In this document: positions 57,728-64,000 of the stretch, piece after piece
Numbering within the stretch: position 1 is the stretch's first letter
Layout of the letters: each line of letters begins with the position of its first letter
NCBI RefSeq assembly: GCF_037126465.1
Contig: NW_026999461.1
Span: 62,001 to 126,000, forward strand
DNA length: 64,000 nucleotides
Reading direction: 5' to 3'
Source of the DNA: Ornithodoros turicata
Taxonomy: Eukaryota > Arthropoda > Arachnida > Ixodida > Argasidae
Notes under the pieces: model-generated
Databases searched by the model: none
What the model was told of the DNA's origin: nothing
What the model saw: only the letters and a program-made list of their open reading frames with translations
Translations under genes and position numbers: made by a program

Positions 57728-59930
57728 TTTGATTTGATTTGATTTGATTTGATTTGGTTTTATTGTGCCCATTAACAGCTCAATAAAGCGCCTTGTGAAT
57801 GGTGCACATACATGGAAAAATGGATCAAGGAAAAGAGAAAAGAAAAGGGAGCACATACAGGGAAAAACGCAGAACACTGTTAGGCAAAAACACTTCGAAC
57901 AGTATGATAAAAATTCGTACTCATGAACATATCAATCTCATTAGATTCTAGAGTATTAAACATTAATTCACTCCTGACCACAGGTGAAGACAATAACACA
58001 CGAGCAACGTAAAACAAATTAGCATTTCTCCGTTGGCGAGAAGGTACGCAAAACGATACAGACGAGAGTAAGTCTGGACAATGAATGGAACTGTTTGAAA
58101 TTTTGTGCAAAAACAACACACCATGAATATCTCTGCGAACATTTAAAGAACACAAGTCAAGTTTCTTCAGAATCCAGTAATAATCATAAAAATGTCTTCT
58201 GTCGAAAAATCTATCAAAAAACGTTCTGATAAATCGTTTCTGTACTAATCCAATCTTAGCTGATAATTTACTGTTTAGGAAATTCCACGCAGCGGACGCG
58301 AATTCTAATTTTGACCTTACTAAACTCCTGTAAAGCGCCAGTACGCTTTCCTTGTTACGAAAATCTCTAGTTATACGAAAAATTGCACCTAGCGAGCGTG
58401 TTGCCGATGTCACTATACTAGTGACGTGTTCCTCCATATTTAAAGCCGAATCCCAAATTACGCCAAGGTCACGTACAACCTTTACTCTTTTCATATCTAC
58501 GCCACCGACCTTATAAACATGCAAAAGATCATCCTTTGTTTCGTGTGAAAGATATTACTTTCGTTTTCTCTGTGTTCAAGCGCAAACCATTGACCCGACA
58601 CCAGCATTCTATGGCATCAACATCACGCTGCAACTTTGTGGCGTCACCTGCGTCATTAACTCGTCTATACACTTTTAAATCATCAGCATATTGCAAACAA
58701 TTTGAATACTTAATATTTTGAATGATATCATTCACAAATACAACAAAGAGCAGAGGTCCAAGATTTGAGCCTTGCGGCGCCCCAGAAAAAGATTCATATG
58801 ATTCAGATAGAGAGCCACCAACACGCACAACATTTTCCCGACAAGTGAGATAACTCCTGAACCATGCCACTAAACGGTCACTAAGACCGTACGCAGCCAG
58901 TTTCATTAGTAACAGCTCGTGACTCACCATGTCGAAAGCCTTCGACATATCGAAATAAACTACATCCAACTGGCCGCGATTCTCTACAATGGACGCACAT
59001 TCATTCATAAATGCGCTCAGGTTCGTTTCTACTGACCTTCCCTTGATAAAACCATGCTGACAGTTGTTAATTTTATGCTTAAAAAAACTATATAAACGGG
59101 TATACATAACTGACTCAAACACTTTTGACACGCTTGTTAGCAGCGATATTGGTCTATAGTTGTTCCGGTCAGTAGCATCTCCAGCTTTAAAGATCGGAAC
59201 AACTACCGTTTTTTTCAGAGCTTCAGGAAATACACCTGCACTCAGCGATAGTTGGAAGATGTGCTTCAATTAAGTCACAACACCCCTTTAGTATAAAACT
59301 CGGGACACCGTCATAACCCGACGTAATCTTCGGTTTAAGGCGAGATATGGCAACGATGACCTCATCTAGGCCGACATCATTCATTTGCATAACATCCATA
59401 TGTCCAGTATACAACTCGCAACTCACGCCAGGTGTAAAATACTGACACTGAATCGAAGAGAAATGCTTACTAAAGATATCTGCCACAATCATATAGGGTC
59501 ATTGTAGTAGCATCCACCATCACGCAAGGTAACATCCGGATACGAGCCCTTCAACAAAGATTTGGTATATCGCCAGAATTCTTTCGGACGAGTTCTCAGA
59601 CTACGTTCCGTATCTTGAACATATAGTTCAGGTGATCATAATTATACAACTTTTTAGCTAGCGTGCGATAGGCCTTATATTTATCGTGCCAGTACATTAA
59701 ACCAGAACGTTTCCACATTCTGTGGCAATGCAGTTTCTTTCTAAGACACTTAATTAGTTCGACAGAAAACCACGATGGATAACGTGACCTTCTTCGACTA
59801 TTCATTGGTATGTATTTTCGCATACCATCAACTACAATATTGAGAAAGGCACCCAAGGAGGCATCAAGATTTGTGTCCTGCATTACAGGCGTCCAATCAC
59901 AGTTTTCAAAATACCGCAACAATAATAAGT
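57728..59930 (-). mobile_element. Decayed CR1/Jockey-group LINE, 5'-truncated
   Basis: Read leftward from about 59930, the copy carries the region before the polymerase (PSWFSVELIKCLRKKL), then DEVIVAISRLKPKITSGYDG, then the polymerase core (NYRPISLLTSVSKVFES, FDMSKAFDMVSHELLL, APQGSNLGPLLFVVFVNDI, YADDLKVY; 59269-58529) and a C-terminal part (58524-57880). The catalytic YADD is intact. Frame breaks occur near 59610, 59495, 59265 and 58528, so it is dead. The 3' end is a (CAAAT)n tail at 57731-57757 after a CTCAATAAAGCG-type end. There is no RNase H domain. The 5' end joins an inverted duplicate of its own first 100 bp. Confidence 0.85.
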
Positions 59931-60022
59931 ATTTTGAAAACTGTGATTGGACGCCTGTAATGCAGGACACAAATCTTGATGCCTCCTTGGGTGCCTTTCT
60001 CAATATTGTAGTTGATGGTATG
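59823..60022. repeat. Inverted duplication at the LINE 5' end
   Basis: 59823-59920 (starting CATACCATCAACTACAATAT) is repeated in reverse complement at about 59935-60022, with the centre near 59927 (CCGCAACAATAATAAG). Identity over the arms is almost complete, far higher than the decay of the LINE body would suggest for an old event. Confidence 0.85.
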
Positions 60023-61700
60023 CGAGATAACGCGCAAATTCAAACCCCTGTTTCCGATCGCCACATGACGATTCTCTTTCTAGCGGTATTGCATCAAAAG
60101 TCTTCGGGAACGCGGTTGCACTTCCGTGGGGCTATCGCCGTTATGATGCATTCACAGTACAAAATATATCCGACAATTAATTTAAGCTATCAACCGCGAG
60201 AAATGATTAATTGCAATCAAACTAAACTATGATCGTTCAACCACTTGAAAACACTAAGAACATTGGTGAGAATGTTGGTGTACTCTGTTGTGTGTAAGTA
60301 TTATTACTGCATTTTGTTCAGCGTTTGGCGAGGCACAGATACCCACATCTTTGCATGCTGGTAAAACAAGAATTCCATACATTTCGGTAACCAGCCGAAA
60401 TATTTTGTGACTCACCATAAATACTTCAGCCACAAAAACCGGCAGTTAAGAGGGCATACCAGCTCTCCGTCCCAATGTATTTCCTATGGAACAGTTTTTA
60501 TGCTTTCTCTCGGTAACCGCCGCGCAGATTTTGACGCGGGTGCTTTCATCATAAAGAGGAAGACGAGATGAAGAGAATTACACTACAGGATTTCTCATAT
60601 ATGTCGTATGTATTTTACGGCGACGTCACGAATGCGAAAAAAATACACAATTTTTCTCCTCCCTCTTTGAAAAGGTTTTATTAAACTTCTATAGCCATTT
60701 CGAAAAAAACTTTTCCAGTACTCTCTCTGGAATTATTTCAGGAATCGATAGACATCAAATTTATATGTCTACCACTTATAGTTTTTATAAAAAAGCATGA
60801 AACGTGAGTACGCAAAATCGCCCACTCAAAGCCCCGTGAACGGCGTCATTCTGTGTTGCCATCTGGTGATGCGACAGCAAAACCGCGCGGATCGTATCCT
60901 TCCGCCGAGCAAGTGTGCGCGTGCGCACCTGACCGTCCTGTTGGCTCCTCTGTCTTCTTTACTTTCCCGGACCGCTGACTTAGGGCATGACCTTGGAGAC
61001 CAGAACAAAAGCTTACTTAGCTGCTCGTAAAGGGATTATTGCCTGAGCCTGAGGCATTGTCGCCAACAACCAGAGACCAACAACCGTCTTCTTTTTTCGG
61101 TGCGCGTATAGAGAATTGAGATGAGTTTATTAGCTTCACATGAAACATCAATTTGCCCGATTTTGACGTTTCGGGTTTGTGCTTACTCAGTCAACTGTCT
61201 CATAAGGCTAACGAGAATCTGTCGTATTTACGATTAGTGGAAGGCCGACTTTACAAACATTCCAGTGACGTTCAACAGGACTGCCCTGTAATGTTCGTAA
61301 TGTTGAAACAGCGATCAAGCGGATTACACACAGATAAATGTTCCTCAGGATAACTGCATTTAGAACTGCAGCTCTCTTTGTTCTTCTCTTTCTTTTATTG
61401 GTCGATTTATTTTTATGTTTATCTTATTATTTTCTTTTTTTTTTTTTCGTCAACGCTCCACGTGAACCAATAAGAAAAATCGATCAAGCGACTGCTGCAC
61501 AATTATTTCCGCCCACGCAATGGGCAACCGTCTTTTCCGGAACCCAAATTCACGTTCGCGAAAAAAGGAAAACCAATGACAATGCTCGATTGCTTCGAAC
61601 GGTGATATGCCATGTTTAAAAGTCCGACATCACTATTTACCACACAAACTCAACAAATTCCGATGAAAAAATGGCTAGGAAGCAAGCGAGCTGCTGAAGA
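60023..61700. other. Non-coding spacer
   Basis: AT-rich, short open frames only, and a T-run at 61435-61448. No gene recognised. Confidence 0.3.
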
Positions 61701-61701
61701 T

Positions 61702-61829
61702 GATGCATGATGTCAAACCCCGAGACTAGGGAACACGAAGGGACAGACACGAACAGGTGTTTTTGAGACTTCGTGTTTGTGTCTGTCCCTTCGTGTTCCC
61801 TAGTCTCGGGGTTTTACATCATGCATCAA
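61702..61829. repeat. Fold-back repeat, about 128 bp
   Basis: ATGCATGATGTCAAACCCCG and following bases pair with the reverse complement ending at about 61829. Arms of about 55 bp, including GACTAGGGAACACGAAGGGACAGACACGAAC, enclose a short loop (AGGTGTTTTTGAGACTT). Confidence 0.8.
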
Positions 61830-63270
61830 ATTTCGCTATCTGTCCAAGTCATTTTAGCGAACGAGATCCACATTTTTGGCTCTTAGGCTTAGCGGGGCGG
61901 ACGCGACGGAACAGCACGTTAGGTAGTTAATTAATTATTAGGTTAGTAAAAGTTCGGTGTTTGCATTTTCATGTTCATGTTGTTTATTTTTCAACGGCGA
62001 CTTCGATCACGTTATTTTGAGATATACGGCCAATTTTTCGATACCGGTTCCCTGGATTTTCCATCTTTCGACACTTCTTGCTGGTTGCGCGTTGGATGAC
62101 CCAAAACCTGTACCCGTCGTTCTTTGCACCGCAAACAAAGGGAAGCCTTCTGAGGAAGATAAGGAACTCCGGGTCACTGGGGATTCTCAACTGAACTAGT
62201 GACGAAACTAGTAACGAAAGGTCTGGTGTAATGTGAAGTACCCTGTGAAAACCAAGGAGTGTCTAACAATATAGTACTGAAGTTTCCGGGTAATAATCAG
62301 TTCATTATGAGACGTAATTTGTGCTCCGAGACCTCCTCGCGTACATAAAGACGGAGTTCAAAGAGTTTTAGGAGCTTCCCTTCTCCTTTTCTTATTTCTT
62401 TTTTTTCTAAATAGCTGTTGCTAAATGCAATGCATTTATTTAGGCTGACTGAGCGTAAGTATTGAGCCTATCAAAAGGCCGAAAATCATAACGTCGAACT
62501 ATCAGAAGGCCGGAAGCCAAAAGACCAAAAAATCATAACGTCGAACTGTCAGAAGGCCGAAAATAAGAAGGCTGAAAATGGAATGAAGCACATCACAGCC
62601 GACCGAGTGTTATCGTTCGCTTTGCGGATTTGTTGAAATTGGGAGACATAGGGTTCTTTTTTCTTTTTTTCACGTGTTAATGAATAATTAGATCTACATT
62701 CCATTCAACGAACAACATAAAATGGATATATAGTTCGCTGCATTAGTTCGCTAGCGATATCGTTCGCTGGATGCTAGTATTTCTCTACTGTCGATCAGAC
62801 ACAGGTTATACAGTTGTCCTTACATCTTTTTCTGTGCCTATGTTTGTGGGTTATAAAAGCTCTACGCCAACTTATTCAGTTGTTTCACTGCCCTTACAAC
62901 TCCGCTTCTGCTGAAAGTACGGTACATCAGCATAGAAAGTATTAGAGAACAACTACAACATCATTGTCTGACCACCACCAACAACAAAAAAGAACTATAT
63001 ATGAAAATACTAGTATTCCGGTCCGGTTGAGTTGGGAACTAAGTCCGACGATACCCACGTTCAGCGAGCGTGAAGTCAGAGCCTCAGGATAGTGGGCATA
63101 TGCGTTTCATTTCATTGGTACGAATACAGAAGGTCATTGCGCTCAGTATTCTGTAGCACTCCCCTTTATAAAAGAACACGGCTACCATTTTTCCAACATA
63201 TCTGCCAGAAATACGTAGAAGGTAGCAGAACCTTGGAAAATCACTAGTGATGAATCACATCGTGGCATAG
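61830..63270. other. Spacer with a short-motif array
   Basis: At 62467-62580 the motifs AGAAGGCCGAAAA and ATCATAACGTCGAACT alternate in direct repeats. The rest holds no recognised gene. Confidence 0.4.
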
Positions 63271-63289
63271 TCAAGATTTATTTGTTGAC

Positions 63290-63510
63290 GGAGAATCGCT
63301 TTCTAATCTTACCGCGTTGTCTGTACTCAGCAAACTTTGCGAGAGAGGAACAGTAATTTAAACAAGTACCACCCAATTTAAACAAGTAATGTGATAGCGC
63401 TTGATCGGCTATGATCCGTTTCCTCAGCTGTTCACAACGGCGCTCCTGTAATTTCCGGGATACGGAGAAATCATCCCAGAAGAAATCGTCCCCGGTGGGA
63501 ACTTTCATTC
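63290..63510. repeat. Fragment related to the long-TIR elements
   Basis: CGCGTTGTCTGTACTC, GAGAGAGGAACAG, TGATAGCGCTTGATCGGCTATGAT, CACAACGGCGCTCCTGTA and the AAATCGTCCCCGG motif all have close counterparts, in the same order, within copy 2 at about 37345-37700. It is a diverged third occurrence of that internal segment, without the terminal repeats. Confidence 0.6.
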
Positions 63511-63524
63511 AATATTATTACTTC

Positions 63525-64000
63525 TACGGCTATATGTAGACCATATTGCCCAGTTGCATCGAATAGTATTTTGTCGACGGATATATGTAAACAATATTAT
63601 CAATTTTTGAGCCAATATTCCTTGGTTGACGGCTATATGTAGACCATATTGCGCACTTTCATCCAATATTATTTGTTCTACGGCTATACGAGTATGTAGG
63701 TAATATTGCCCAGTTGCATCGAGTATTACGTATTTGGTCGACGGCAATATGTAGACCATATTACCAGTTTTCAGCAAATATTCGTTGGTCGGTGGCTATA
63801 TGTAGACCATATTCCCCGTTTTCATCCAATATTGTTCGGTCGCTGGCAATATGTAGACCATATTTCCAACTTTCATGGAATATTGTTTGACCGACGGCTA
63901 TATGTAAACAATATTGCCAGTTTGCGGCCAATATTCCTTGGCTGACGGCTATATGTAGATTATATTGCTCATTTTCATCCAATATTGTTCGTTCACCGTC
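63525..64000. repeat. Tandem array of a 51-52-bp unit, running off the window
   Basis: The phrase ACGGCTATATGTAGACCATATT and variants recur at about 63526, 63577, 63629, 63680, 63741, 63792, 63843, 63894 and 63945, a spacing of 51-52 bp except for one 61-bp step. Each unit also carries CCAATATT. About nine copies are visible and the array is not finished at base 64000. Confidence 0.9.

Noticed and set aside
63505..63982. Open frames with repeated GLHIA peptides
   Set aside because: Produced by the 51-52-bp tandem array, not by a gene.

Overview
This is eukaryotic, transposon-dense, AT-rich DNA with spliced genes. The mix of families (PIF/Harbinger with a MADF partner, P-element/THAP9-type transposase, tnp2/DUF4218 plus DUF4806 genes, I-clade and CR1/Jockey-group LINEs, many fold-back MITEs) suggests an arthropod, most likely an arachnid such as a tick. 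That is inference from composition, not from a marker gene. I found no rRNA, CRISPR or convincing tRNA gene. No gene here is clearly a conserved single-copy host gene; the best host-like candidate is a spliced SGNH-hydrolase/zinc-knuckle gene at 34.8-39.9 kb, which is itself broken by a transposon.

Layout. 1-3.1 kb: an orphan last exon of a DUF4806-type gene and a 0.77-kb TA-flanked fold-back element. 3.12-11.45 kb: a complete PIF/Harbinger element with 25-bp perfect terminal inverted repeats and a TTA target duplication. Its six-exon DDE transposase (422 codons) and three-exon MADF-BESS protein (333 codons) both have open frames and matching splice phases. 12.7-14.6 kb: a decayed Polinton/adintovirus-like fragment (packaging ATPase, pX-like protein, start of the next gene). 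14.7-17.6 kb: a possible promoter and first exon, a small MITE, a dead P-element/THAP9-like transposase, and a near-perfect 209-bp palindrome. 17.6-23.5 kb: mostly non-coding, with short-motif arrays and inverted duplicated segments. 23.5-31 kb: a DUF4806 gene of seven exons and, upstream on the same strand, a single-exon tnp2/DUF4218 (CACTA/EnSpm-like) transposase gene with one premature stop. A 5'-truncated LINE lies antisense in a DUF4806 intron.

31.2-39.9 kb: two inverted copies of one long-TIR element (3.48 and 3.76 kb), each with its own 10-bp target duplication (9/10 and 10/10 matches). They carry LINE and hAT scraps, and one interrupts codon 4 of the SGNH gene. 41.8-46.4 kb: an I-clade LINE ORF2 (reverse transcriptase plus RNase H) split by a 1,330-bp TTAA-flanked element; without the insert the frame runs straight through. 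47.3-50.4 kb: a second, decayed Harbinger locus with the same tail-to-tail transposase/MADF pair. 53-57.3 kb: fold-back repeats next to (TA)n tracts. 57.7-60.0 kb: a decayed CR1/Jockey-group LINE with an inverted duplication at its 5' end. 63.5-64 kb: a 51-52-bp tandem array running off the window.

How it works together: only Harbinger-1 looks potentially functional. Its transposase would supply catalysis and its MADF-BESS protein probably DNA binding or nuclear targeting, the role Myb/SANT-like partners play in other Harbingers. Most of the rest is a record of nested insertions.
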